From assembly GCF_014208105.1 (NCBI RefSeq), contig NZ_JACHMQ010000001.1, positions 3,472,001 to 3,536,000 of the forward strand: a DNA stretch of 64,000 bases. Direction: 5' to 3'. Position numbers and translations under genes: made by a program. Source of the DNA: Actinomadura coerulea (GTDB lineage: Bacteria > Actinomycetota > Actinomycetes > Streptosporangiales > Streptosporangiaceae). The notes under the pieces are model-generated. The model was not told where the DNA came from. It saw nothing but the letters and a program-made list of their open reading frames with translations, and did not search any database. Positions 55,462 through 63,401 of this stretch are shown piece by piece; within the stretch, counting starts at the first letter, position 1; every line of letters begins with the position of its first letter.

Positions 55462-57167
55462 CGGCTCCGCCCGCCGCGCGCCTGCTGCACCGCCACCTGC
55501 GCGGCCAGTGGCCCGCGATGCGCCGCCTCTCCGCCTGGTCGGTCGTGGAGTCCCTGCCGATGTTCGCGTCCGGCCTGCTCCTGGCCCGCGCGGTCGACCA
55601 CGGGTTCCTCGCCGGCCGCACCATGACCGGCCTCGGCTGGCTCGCCGTCCTCGCCGCCCTGTACGCCGTCGGCGCGGTCGCGACCGGGCGGGTCTACCCG
55701 TGGCTGGCCGCGACCGTCGAGCCGCTGCGCGACTCGCTGGTCACCGAGGTCGTCGCCGCCGCGCTCCGCCGGATGGCCGACCAGGCCCCGGACGCCGCGG
55801 GCGCGAGCGTCTCCCAGGTCACCGAGCAGGCGGAGGCCGTCCGGGCCCTGGTGGGGACCGCGCTGCGCAACGTCCGCCAGCTGGTCTCCGCGGGCGCCGC
55901 CGCGCTCGTGGGCCTGGCCCTGCTGTCCCCCTTGCTGGCCCTCGTCATCTGCCTTTCGGTGGCGCTCGCCCTGGGGGTGTACGCGGCGTTCGTGAGCCTC
56001 CAGATCCGCCGCTACCGGGCCGTCATCCGGCAGGCCGAGCGCATCGGGGAGGTCGCCGCCACCGTCGTGCACGGCGTCCGGGACGTCGCCGCCTGCGCCG
56101 CCGAGGACCGCGCCGCCGCCGCGGTGGGCGAGGTCGTGGACACGCAGGCGGAGGCCCTGCGCGCCTACGCGCGCACCCGCTGGGTCCGCCTGCCCGTCCT
56201 GGCCCTCGGGGTGCACCTGCCCCTGCTCGCCCTGCTCGTGCTGTCGCCCTACCTGACCGCGCACCACGGGCTCACCGCCGGGCAGATCGCAGGCGGCGCG
56301 GGCTACCTGGTGACCGGCCTCCAGCCGGGCATCACCGTCCTGGTCGACGCGGGCGGCACGCTCCTGCTCAGCCTCGCGGTGGTCCTGGGCCGCCTCGCCG
56401 AGGTCTGCGCCGTCCCGGAGGAGCCGCCGCCCGGCACGGCGACGGCCGAGTCGTCCGGCATCGAGGCCGAGCACGTCACCTTCGCCTACTCCCCGCGCGC
56501 CGCCCCCGTCATCGAGGACCTGTCGCTCCACGTCCCCGAGGGCACGCACCTGGCCGTCGTCGGCCCCAGCGGCACCGGGAAGTCCACCCTCGCGAACCTG
56601 CTCGCCGGCCTCCTGGAACCCCGGAAAGGCAAGATCACACTCGGCAAGGTGCCCCTCCCCCACCTGGACCCCGCCCACCTGCGCTCATCGATCGCGCTGA
56701 TCCCTCAGGAGAGCTACGTCTTCGCGGGCACCCTCCGCGACAACCTGACCTACCTCAACCCCGAGGCCGCCGCCCCCGCCCTGGAGGAGGCCGCGGCCGC
56801 CGTCGGGCTCTCGGAACTCGTCGACCGCCTCGGCGGCTACGAGTCCGACATCCCGCCCGGCGGCGGCGACCTCTCCCAGGGCGAACGCCAGCTCATCACC
56901 CTGGCCCGCGCCTACCTGTCCCCGGCCAGAGTCATCGTCCTGGACGAGGCCACCAGCCACCTGGACCCCGCGACCGAGGCCCGCGCCGAAGAGGCCCTCG
57001 CGACCCGCGGCGGCACCCTGATCGTCATAGCCCACCGCATGACCTCGGCCGAGCGAGCCCACCAGGTCCTCCTACTGGACGGCCCCGTCCCCCTGCTGGG
57101 AACCCACGAGACCCTCCAGACCCGCAGCCGAACCTACGCGGATCTAGTCGGCCACTGGCACACCTGA
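55458..57167 (+). CDS. ABC exporter half with canonical ATPase site
   Basis: A 569-residue partner of the preceding half-transporter. The membrane domain occupies about 20-320. The NBD is complete: Walker A GPSGTGKSTLANLL (about 369), signature LSQGERQLITLARAYL (472), catalytic Glu497 in VLDEATSHLDP and switch His526 in IAHRMTS. The pair therefore shows the one-good-one-degenerate site arrangement. ATG 55458 overlaps the preceding stop. It is the last gene of the lanthipeptide unit and converges on a DUF397 gene after 10 nt. Confidence 0.9.
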   Translation: MTAPPAARLLHRHLRGQWPAMRRLSAWSVVESLPMFASGLLLARAVDHGFLAGRTMTGLGWLAVLAALYAVGAVATGRVYPWLAATVEPLRDSLVTEVVAAALRRMADQAPDAAGASVSQVTEQAEAVRALVGTALRNVRQLVSAGAAALVGLALLSPLLALVICLSVALALGVYAAFVSLQIRRYRAVIRQAERIGEVAATVVHGVRDVAACAAEDRAAAAVGEVVDTQAEALRAYARTRWVRLPVLALGVHLPLLALLVLSPYLTAHHGLTAGQIAGGAGYLVTGLQPGITVLVDAGGTLLLSLAVVLGRLAEVCAVPEEPPPGTATAESSGIEAEHVTFAYSPRAAPVIEDLSLHVPEGTHLAVVGPSGTGKSTLANLLAGLLEPRKGKITLGKVPLPHLDPAHLRSSIALIPQESYVFAGTLRDNLTYLNPEAAAPALEEAAAAVGLSELVDRLGGYESDIPPGGGDLSQGERQLITLARAYLSPARVIVLDEATSHLDPATEARAEEALATRGGTLIVIAHRMTSAERAHQVLLLDGPVPLLGTHETLQTRSRTYADLVGHWHT

Positions 57168-57177
57168 CCGGCCGCCC

Positions 57178-57366
57178 TTAAAGATCCAGGTCCCCGCGCC
57201 GAATCCGCGCCAGCAGACCACCGAAGGCTTGGGAGCTGAGGTCGAGATGTGGGCCGTCCGGGTCCCTGGAATCCCGCACGCCGACGCTGTGACCCAATCT
57301 CGCCAGCTCGACGCAGGCTTCATCGTTGACGCCGCCGCTGTGCGAACTCTTCCGCCACTTCGTCAA
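57178..57366 (-). CDS. DUF397-domain protein
   Basis: A 62-residue protein starting at TTG 57366. It has the family pattern KWRKSSHSGGVNDEACVELA, then VGVRDSRDPDGPHLDLS and AFGGLLARIR. DUF397 proteins pair with XRE-DUF5753 regulators, and the WhiJ-like pairs in Streptomyces affect development or antibiotic production. The start overlaps the stop of the XRE-DUF5753 gene by 4 nt (TTGA), so expression depends on the intron-split gene upstream. Confidence 0.9.
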   Translation of the reverse strand: MTKWRKSSHSGGVNDEACVELARLGHSVGVRDSRDPDGPHLDLSSQAFGGLLARIRRGDLDL

Positions 57367-57906
57367 GTCAGATCCTTCAGCTTCTGCTCTATCAGGGACC
57401 TCGAAGCGGACCGAGACAGTGCCTCGGCGCCGATCTCATCGAACCGTACCCCGAGGGTGCGGACCTCGTCACCGGCCTCGATCAGCCGCCCGCCGATCTG
57501 CGCGCCCGCGTATGCGATATCCCTGGAGCCGACGGTGAGGATCTGGAACGGGCCGTCTAACCCCGGATGGGCCCCGGCGGACAACGGCACGATGCGGATG
57601 GTGATGTTGGGCAGCTCCCCCAGTTCCAGCAATCGACGGAACTGGTCGCACATGACATCGACGCTGCCGACGCGACGGCAGAGCACCGTCTCGTCGGCCA
57701 AGATCCACACTCGTGGCGGCCTGGCCCTGTTGAGGATCTCCTGCCGCTTGAGCCGGACCTCCAAGGCGCCCTCGATGTTCTCCGCCCCCGCTCCGGCCAA
57801 CAGCAGAGAACGCGCGTACTCGTAGGTCTGCACCGGCACCGGAAGCGATTGGCCGTGATAAACCTTGATCACATCAGCGGCTGATTCATACTGTATGTAC
57901 TGCTTG
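57363..57906 (-). CDS. XRE-DUF5753 regulator, 3' exon
   Basis: This segment encodes about 180 residues of the DUF5753 domain, from KQYIQYESAADVIKVYHGQS through YEYARSLL, VWILADETVLCRRV and LPNITIRIVPL to the stop at 57363. It has no start of its own. The first base (57906, C) completes a TTC codon begun by the last two bases of the 5' exon (60452-60453) once the intron is removed. The joined frame is 813 nt (270 residues), the normal length of XRE-DUF5753 proteins. It sits 4 nt upstream of the DUF397 gene. Confidence 0.88.
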
Positions 57907-57947
57907 GTCGGGTAGCGGGGACGCATTACTGCGTCCCCGCCCCCTCA

Positions 57948-57982
57948 GAACCGTGCGTGCCATTCGTCACGGCACACGGCTC
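57948..57982 (-). ncRNA. Group II intron domain V
   Basis: On the minus strand the RNA begins GAGCCGUGUGCC and ends GGCACGCACGGUUC. The arms pair with a two-base bulge and a small loop, the catalytic hairpin of group II introns. It is followed by the domain VI stem GGGGACGCA...TGCGTCCCC (57917-57938). Confidence 0.85.
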
Positions 57983-59822
57983 AAGCAGATCCAAGCGACG
58001 GTTCAGGGTCACGCTGCGTTCTGCTTCGACGTTGGCTATAGAGCCAGCTTCGATGACAGTGTGTATGCACTAAGCGGGTCCTGGCGCCACCATGGCGGCC
58101 GGATTCCGGGGCATCCACGATCAGGAGATAGCTCGCCGCTATTGCTCGCCGGGTAACTTGCTGCCACCAGCTTTCCCACTGTTGTGGGGATTGCGGCGGC
58201 TGCTCTGCGGTCAGCAGATAGTCCCCGCACCTCGGGCATATGGCGTTCTGTTCGTCCAGTAGCCTGATGGTGTACCGATCGAGCGGCGGCTTACTCCGTC
58301 TGCGGCGGTGAGCCCAGTACTCGGCCAGGAAAGGATCGTCCGGAGACGCCCATCCTTTAACCATGACGTGCCGTTTAATTTCCGTCCACCGAAACATAAC
58401 CAAGTAGGCGCCGGACTCGAGATCCCCGAACACCCACCTGTCGTTCCGGAACTTGTTGAACTGGCCATAGTACCTGGGGATAATCCATGACTTTGGCTTA
58501 TTCTGATGGCTGTGCGTGGCCCACTTGTAGGTGAGTCTCCACACGTGCGTGTCGAGATCTTCGAAAACCTTCGACGACACCACCGGTCGATAATACGCCG
58601 CCCACCCCCGGATCACGGGGTTCAGGGCGGCAATCACTGCTTTCGCGTTTGCGCCGCGCAGCCGACGCATTTCAAACGCGAGTCTCGACCTGATCCGCTG
58701 TACGGCCGCCTTACTAGGCTTGATCAGGAGTTTGGAGCCATACCGGCGGACGTTGAAGCCGAGAAAGTCAAACCCCTCGGCCACATGGACAATGCGGGTC
58801 TTATCCTCGTTGAAGGACAGGCCCCGACCGCCCAGCCATCGCGCCAGTCGCTCCTTGATCAGCACGGCCTGATGGCGGGTGTGACAGAGCACCACCAGGT
58901 CGTCCGCGTACCTGACCACTACCGGAGAATCCGGATAACTTCGTCCTGCCTTGGGCCCGGTAGTTCTGTACCTGGCCCCAGCGACCGTTTCCAGACCGTG
59001 TAACGCGACGTTCAGCAGTAGCGGGCTGATGACCCCGCCCTGCGGAGTTCCTTCCTCGGTGGGAGCGAACCCGCGTCCCGCCTCGAACACTCCCGCCTGG
59101 AGCCACTCACGCACCATCTCCCGAGCGGGAAACAGGCCGATAGCCTCCATCAGCGTTTCGTGGTCGATCCGGTCGAATGCCGCAGCCAAATCCGCATCGA
59201 GCACCCATAGCCGTGCTGCGGTCTTGCTTTTGCACGTCTCATAGATGGCCTCGATCGCGTCATGGCACCCTCGGCCCGGCCGAAACCCGTATGACTTGGC
59301 CTCGAACCGAGCCTCCCACTCGGGCTCCAGTGCATTCCGGACTCGCGCTTGATGACAGCGGTCCATCAGCACCGGTATGCCGAGCGGACGCATGCGCGCG
59401 GGGTTACCGGCCTTGGGAATGTGCACTCGCCGGACCGGACGGGGGCGCCAATCCTGCCTGCTGCGATGGACTCGCTTCGCCATGCGCATTCTGGCCTGGT
59501 GGGTCAGAGCGACCTCGCCATCGACCCCCGCCGTTCGCCGTCCAGCGTTCCGCTGCGTCACCTGTCGCACGCTCACCAAAGTGTTCGCTTGCGACCGCAG
59601 CATGAGTTTCTGTAGATTCCTGGCTTTCGCCAGGTCCCCTTCCTGCACCGCCTTGAAGATCCGCTGTCGTAGGCGGCGTACCTGCTTCTCCTGTTCGGAC
59701 CAGTCAATACGCCCCCACTCTGAACTCTCATCCAGATCGAGACGACCCTGTTCCGGGATCGGCAGGCCCTCAGGTCCGTTCGCCGTTTCGGCGTCCAACT
59801 TGCCCCTCGGTTCGGATGCCAT
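57981..59822 (-). CDS. ltrA: Group II intron reverse transcriptase/maturase (LtrA-like)
   Basis: A 613-residue protein with an N-terminal RT0 region, RT domain, maturase (X) domain and a C-terminal Cys/His segment. The RT active site is VVRYADDLVVLCH, with the earlier DADLAAAFDRIDHETLM and GTPQGGVISPLLLNVAL blocks. The maturase region includes VIRGWAAYYRPVVSS. The C-terminus has CPRCGDYLL and HTHCHRSW as in HNH endonucleases, but the usual central DH motif is not obvious, so cleavage activity is uncertain. ATG 59822 follows AAGGAAAC. The gene lies in intron domain IV, and its stop overlaps domain V by two bases. Confidence 0.93.
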   Translation of the reverse strand: MASEPRGKLDAETANGPEGLPIPEQGRLDLDESSEWGRIDWSEQEKQVRRLRQRIFKAVQEGDLAKARNLQKLMLRSQANTLVSVRQVTQRNAGRRTAGVDGEVALTHQARMRMAKRVHRSRQDWRPRPVRRVHIPKAGNPARMRPLGIPVLMDRCHQARVRNALEPEWEARFEAKSYGFRPGRGCHDAIEAIYETCKSKTAARLWVLDADLAAAFDRIDHETLMEAIGLFPAREMVREWLQAGVFEAGRGFAPTEEGTPQGGVISPLLLNVALHGLETVAGARYRTTGPKAGRSYPDSPVVVRYADDLVVLCHTRHQAVLIKERLARWLGGRGLSFNEDKTRIVHVAEGFDFLGFNVRRYGSKLLIKPSKAAVQRIRSRLAFEMRRLRGANAKAVIAALNPVIRGWAAYYRPVVSSKVFEDLDTHVWRLTYKWATHSHQNKPKSWIIPRYYGQFNKFRNDRWVFGDLESGAYLVMFRWTEIKRHVMVKGWASPDDPFLAEYWAHRRRRSKPPLDRYTIRLLDEQNAICPRCGDYLLTAEQPPQSPQQWESWWQQVTRRAIAASYLLIVDAPESGRHGGARTRLVHTHCHRSWLYSQRRSRTQRDPEPSLGSA

Positions 59823-60451
59823 AGACAGTTTCCTTCAAAGATCCACCTGCTCACGTCAGCACGCTTTCGCGTCCGGGCATCGGCCCGTATCCGGCCAGTT
59901 ATACGGACAGTCCATCGGAGGGCTGGCTTCGCAGTCCGCTTTCCTGTCACCTTTCGGCCACCGGCATTGGCTTCTTGAGCATCCTGTCCAGGCCAGGGAT
60001 TATGCCCCTCTTACGATCGGCCTACCAACCTCGTTGGACCTGACCCGGGTTTCCATGTTCCGCACGTTCGAGAAGCGGTCGAGCTTGGGTGCCTTCTTTA
60101 CTCCGGGGACAGCGGTGCCCATGCGGTGCAAGTGGTTTCCTTGCCCACCGCCGGCCGCATCTCAACGACCCGTCCCTGTCACGCTGCCTTCCCACCCGTC
60201 TCAGCGAGTCCCTATAACGGAGCATCACCAAAGATTCACTTGCGTTCACCCCGCACTCGACCTTCCCCACCTGTAGGACCGAGACGGAATCGGCCCCCTT
60301 GGGATTTCCGTGAGCTTCACACCCACTGACTCAGGAAGCCAGCACGCATGTCACGACGGGGACAGGCTCAGGCACTAGCCTGGAATGCATTCCGACTTTC
60401 CATCGGCCTCCAATCATGCATTCACTCGAAACGTGCGACTTCACGTCGCAC

Positions 60452-60720
60452 AACCAATCAGGATCGTGCCCGGTCCGGGCATAGTGAAGCAGCCGCTGGA
60501 AGTGGCCACCCGTATTCCAAGCCTCGTCCAGGCTTTTCATATGATCGTTCTGTGGCCTGAGTCGACCGGCCTCCCAATTGGATACGGTCCCGCGAGCCGC
60601 GTTGACGACCGGCCCCATCTGCGCGAGCGAAAGGCCTCGCTGAGTGCGGTGAAACCACAGGTCAAAGGCCAGCCAGGCCCAGAGCGAAGAGTTCGGATCG
60701 ATCGTCTCCCGGACACTCAC
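60452..60720 (-). CDS. XRE-DUF5753 regulator, 5' exon
   Basis: GTG 60720 (VSVRETIDPNSSLWAWLAFD) follows GGGAGGGCGA. It opens an XRE helix-turn-helix (RTQRGLSLAQMGPVVNAARG and TVSNWEAGRLRP) and ends GHDPDW plus two bases of the next codon at 60452. Without splicing, translation would run into the intron and stop after about 40 foreign residues, leaving the HTH without its DUF5753 domain. It is divergent from the HATPase gene, a common arrangement in actinomycetes. Confidence 0.88.
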
Positions 60721-60814
60721 TCGCCCTCCCTTGTATCCGCTGCATCCCGATGCACAGCACATTAACTCTCGAATGCTGATCCTGAGGGAACTTCACGAGA
60801 GAAGGACGGCGGAC

Positions 60815-61240
60815 ATGAAAGATCAAACACCCGCGGTGCACATGATCAAATCCGGCGAAATACGGATGACCATCCATGGAGAGGAGGCTTCGGTCGGCCT
60901 CGCCCGGGAACTCGTCCGTTACGCGCTGGTCAATTGGAGCTACGAGCAACCTCTGGTCGACGACTCGGCGGTCGTGATGAGTGAGATCGTCACGAATGCG
61001 GTCGAGGCGGCCAAGGGGCACGCGCTCAGGATCCGGATCGCCGTCCACGAGGGCGCGCCGCTGCTGGAGTGCTGGGACCCGTCTCCCCAGCTTCCCCGCT
61101 TCTGCGATGCCGGCCTCGACGCACTGAGCGGCCGAGGCCTCGCGATCATCGCCGCCTACGCCAAGGACACCGGCGTCCGCCCGTCCGCCACCGGCGAGGG
61201 CAAGATCGTCTGGGCACTCATGCCCGCGACCGGCCAGTGA
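60815..61240 (+). CDS. ATP-binding protein, RsbW-like HATPase
   Basis: A 141-residue GHKL ATPase-fold protein of the anti-sigma/serine-kinase type. The N box is VVMSEIVTNAVEAAKGH and the G1/G2-like part is DALSGRGLAIIAAYAKDTGV. GKIVWALMP closes the fold. ATG 60815 is chosen with AGAAGGACGG upstream. Actinomycetes have many single-domain copies beside XRE-DUF5753/DUF397 pairs. The gene is divergent from the intron-split XRE gene. The partner sigma factor or kinase target is unknown. Confidence 0.85.
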   Translation: MKDQTPAVHMIKSGEIRMTIHGEEASVGLARELVRYALVNWSYEQPLVDDSAVVMSEIVTNAVEAAKGHALRIRIAVHEGAPLLECWDPSPQLPRFCDAGLDALSGRGLAIIAAYAKDTGVRPSATGEGKIVWALMPATGQ

Positions 61241-61544
61241 GGGAGTCCCAGGGTCGGCTTTCGTCGCGCTCATGCGAGGGAGCAGGTCGGGCGACGGTCA
61301 GTTCACACACGCCGTCCTTGCAGGAGCGCTGCAAACGGCCCATGGAGATGGTCTGCACCAACCCGATCGCCCAGCAGGCCGGACACCCTCGCAGCGCGAG
61401 CAGGCCGAGCGGCGCGAGCAGGAGGCTGCCGGGTCCGAGCACCGGCAGCAGCGCGAACGCTCCGATCAATGCCCCGAATCCCGTCGCACCGCGTACCAGG
61501 TGCCGGGGAAGAGACGTGCTCGCAAAGCTCTGCTTCTCAGTCAT
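61218..61544 (-). CDS. Small membrane protein with conserved-looking cysteines
   Basis: A 108-residue protein with two hydrophobic helices (about 20-50; GFGALIGAFALLPVLGPGSL then LLLAPLGLLALRG). A CPACW motif and a second cysteine pair CKDGVC follow. The C-terminus is soluble and charged. The cysteine pattern could bind metal or respond to redox. It begins inside the end of the ECF sigma gene (8-nt overlap), so it may act as its regulator or be a target of the sigma factor. The 3' end overlaps the convergent HATPase gene. I do not recognise a named family, although DUF2892-like proteins are similar in layout. Confidence 0.7.
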   Translation of the reverse strand: MTEKQSFASTSLPRHLVRGATGFGALIGAFALLPVLGPGSLLLAPLGLLALRGCPACWAIGLVQTISMGRLQRSCKDGVCELTVARPAPSHERDESRPWDSLTGRSRA

Positions 61545-62097
61545 CGCCTTCTCCTGAAACCGAGTCGAGTGCGCCTTGCAGCGTCTGATGGACCGACGCG
61601 CGGGCGCGATGCAGCCGCGACTTCATCGCGGGAAGGCTGAGACCGAGCGCGTCGGCGACCATGCGCCCGCTGTAGCCCTGGATGTCTCGCATGATGAGGA
61701 CGCGTCGCTGGTCGGCGGGCAGAGCGGCGATCGCCGCCGCGACCCGGCCCGCCTCCAGGCGTCGCAGGACCTCGTCCTCGGCCGAGACCACGCTGACGTC
61801 CGGGACCTCGTCGTAGTGCCGCGGTCCCAGCCGGGCCCGGCGCAGGCACTCGTTGCGGACGATGCGGAACATCCACGACGCCAGCGCGCCGGAGGCCCGC
61901 AGGGTCCCGATCTTGCGATACAGAATGATCAACGCCTCCTGTGCGGCGTCTTCAGCGTCCTCGGGCGACGCGCACAGTGTGCGGGCGAACCTGCGCACAT
62001 GCGGGTGCGAGCCGGACACCAGCGCGGCGATCGACTCAAGATCACCGCCCTGCGCGGCGGCGATCAGCCGCGCCCCGGGCCAGGTCCCCTCAGCCAC
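61537..62097 (-). CDS. ECF-type RNA polymerase sigma factor
   Basis: A 186-residue sigma-70 family protein. Region 2 reads RRFARTLCASPEDAEDAAQE and ALIILYRKIGTL followed by ASWMFRIVRNECLRRAR. Region 4 reads AAIAALPADQRRVLIMRDIQ and GYSGRMVADALGLSLPAMKS. GTG 62097 is preferred (GGCGGGGG upstream) over GTG 62130. It overlaps an upstream 30-codon gene by 8 nt and the downstream membrane-protein gene by 8 nt. No classical zinc anti-sigma (HxxxCxxC) gene is adjacent; the downstream Cys-containing membrane protein may fill that role. Confidence 0.9.
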   Translation of the reverse strand: MAEGTWPGARLIAAAQGGDLESIAALVSGSHPHVRRFARTLCASPEDAEDAAQEALIILYRKIGTLRASGALASWMFRIVRNECLRRARLGPRHYDEVPDVSVVSAEDEVLRRLEAGRVAAAIAALPADQRRVLIMRDIQGYSGRMVADALGLSLPAMKSRLHRARASVHQTLQGALDSVSGEGDD

Positions 62098-62182
62098 GCG
62101 AACGCCCCCGCCTGCGCAGGACGGTGACACTGCACGCGCACACGAGCACGGCCACGCCGATCACGACGGCACCAACGATCAT
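62090..62182 (-). CDS. 30-aa single-helix membrane peptide upstream of the ECF sigma gene
   Basis: ATG 62182 is preceded by CGGGAGGTTGTC, a clear ribosome-binding site. The peptide begins MIVGAVVIGVAVLVCACSVT and ends with the basic tail VLRRRGRSRG, so it should be one transmembrane helix with its C-terminus inside. The stop overlaps the sigma-factor start by 8 nt. It contains two cysteines (CAC) within the helix. Only the overlap and ribosome-binding site support it. Confidence 0.55.
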   Translation of the reverse strand: MIVGAVVIGVAVLVCACSVTVLRRRGRSRG

Positions 62183-62519
62183 GACAACCTCCCGGTCGAG
62201 TCCATGTCCGGCGCTCTGGCCGGCACCCCTATGAGAGGTACGACCCCGCGCAAAGGATTCACCCCATCCCCGTCTGATGACCTGCATCCAGTCTCCGCAC
62301 GTCAGAAGGCGAGCCGACACCAGGCCGCCAGGAGGCGCGCCGCCGTCCGCCCCAAGCCCGCAGAGTCAGAGGGGCCGCTCTCCCCTGAAGGTCAGGAGGC
62401 GCGCAATGTCCCGGTATGTATCGCCGATCATTAAATGGACCTTTGGGACAACACTTGGCGCGCATGAGCGACGGTGAGAGAATTCGCTCAAATACCGGCT
62501 ACTGGAAGTGAGCGGCATC
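62183..62519. other. 337-nt region with no supportable gene
   Basis: It lies between divergent units: the sigma operon to the left and the 89-aa gene to the right. It must hold both promoters. The right part (about 62420-62510) is AT-richer than its surroundings. Short frames here lack ribosome-binding sites, and no RNA gene is recognisable. Confidence 0.5.
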
Positions 62520-62789
62520 ATGACCAGGCCATGGGAAGCCGATCATGGCGCGGGGTTCCAGCGGAGGTTAGGGAAGACGGCCGCCCAGGTGGGCGACAGC
62601 CGCACGACGCAGGACTGTCCTGAGATCTGGGAGTTGGATAACGGCGACATCGCCGTCATCGGCCGCGACGCCACCGGCGCCTACCGTGACCGCCTGCCTC
62701 CGGGTGTGAGCATCGGCTCCGACGAACGTCTCGTGATCATTTCGGGAAGGCTGCTTTCGGCCGCCAAACCGGACATCCGCGATGCTTGA
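62520..62789 (+). CDS. Hypothetical protein, 89 aa
   Basis: ATG 62520 (GTG 62508 also possible) begins MTRPWEADHGAGFQRRLGKT. The second half reads WELDNGDIAVIGRDATGAYR followed by DERLVIISGRLL, a small beta-rich fold. The stop overlaps the DUF6879 gene by 8 nt, an arrangement frequent in Streptosporangiales where a short protein of this kind precedes DUF6879. Function unknown. Confidence 0.7.
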   Translation: MTRPWEADHGAGFQRRLGKTAAQVGDSRTTQDCPEIWELDNGDIAVIGRDATGAYRDRLPPGVSIGSDERLVIISGRLLSAAKPDIRDA

Positions 62790-63387
62790 TCGGATCGCCC
62801 GATTCCGGGGGGACGTGCTGGACCACGCGGCCTACCATCGGGATTTCGCTCGCCAGTGCGAAGACCTGTCCGGGACCATCTGGAAGCTCGAACGCTCCCA
62901 GGTCTTCCGCGAGCTGGACGATCCCAGTTGGCAGGCGTTCAGTGCCGGCGACTGGCGACGCGCCCTCGACCTGCTGGAAGAGGATCGCAAGGCCGTCCGG
63001 ACCGAGGCCGACAGAAATCGGCGGCAAGGCTTGAAGATCAGGCGGGTTCGCGTGGTCGAGCGCCCCTTGAGCCCCTACGTCCAATGGGAGCTTCACGCGC
63101 TGCGGATGCTGGCGGAAGAAGGCTTCGAACTGCGCGTCCTCTCCGCCGACGACCTCGCCGACCTGGAAAGCCAGGGCCAGTTGCCCGAAGTCGTCGTCGT
63201 TGGCGAGCGCGTCCTCTACGAGATCCGCTATCTGCCAGATTGGACGCCGTGCGGCGCCCGCCGCATCAGGACGCCGGACGTGGTCCGCACCGCCGCGTCC
63301 GAGATCGGCCGCCTGTACCGCAGAGGCGAGCCTTTGCTTCGCTTCTTCGAGCGGGAAGTAGCCCCGCTACCCGCACCGGCTGTCTGA
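62782..63387 (+). CDS. DUF6879-family protein
   Basis: A 201-residue soluble protein. The recognisable core is GDWRRALDLLEEDRKAVRTE and VRVVERPLSPYVQWELHALR, followed by GERVLYEIRYLPDWTP and a C-terminal helix (GRLYRRGEPLLRFFE). The family has no established activity and is often next to XRE regulators or small toxin-antitoxin-like genes in actinomycetes. ATG 62782 overlaps the preceding gene, so the pair is coupled. Confidence 0.8.
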   Translation: MLDRIARFRGDVLDHAAYHRDFARQCEDLSGTIWKLERSQVFRELDDPSWQAFSAGDWRRALDLLEEDRKAVRTEADRNRRQGLKIRRVRVVERPLSPYVQWELHALRMLAEEGFELRVLSADDLADLESQGQLPEVVVVGERVLYEIRYLPDWTPCGARRIRTPDVVRTAASEIGRLYRRGEPLLRFFEREVAPLPAPAV

Positions 63388-63401
63388 TCTATCGTTCGTA
63401 G

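Larger units (their letters stand above)
57907..60451 (-). mobile_element. Group II intron inserted in the XRE-DUF5753 gene
   Basis: A 2545-nt retroelement on the minus strand. The 5' end is GTGCGACGTGAAGTCGCAC (starting at 60451), typical of group II introns. The 3' end is ...CTACCCGAC (ending at 57907), giving the AY end. Domain V lies at 57948-57982 and domain VI at 57917-57938. The reverse-transcriptase/maturase frame lies between, and the ribozyme core fills 59823-60451. It is in sense with the host gene, and exact removal restores an in-frame TT|C codon, so splicing can rescue the protein. Confidence 0.92.

Noticed and set aside
57363..57906. Stand-alone DUF5753 gene with its own ATG at 57926
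   Set aside because: That ATG lies inside intron domain VI. The first residues (MRPRYPT) are intron sequence, and the true frame joins the exon at 60452.
60126..60329. Small plus-strand frames within 59823-60451
   Set aside because: They fall in the ribozyme core of the group II intron on the opposite strand and have no coding features.
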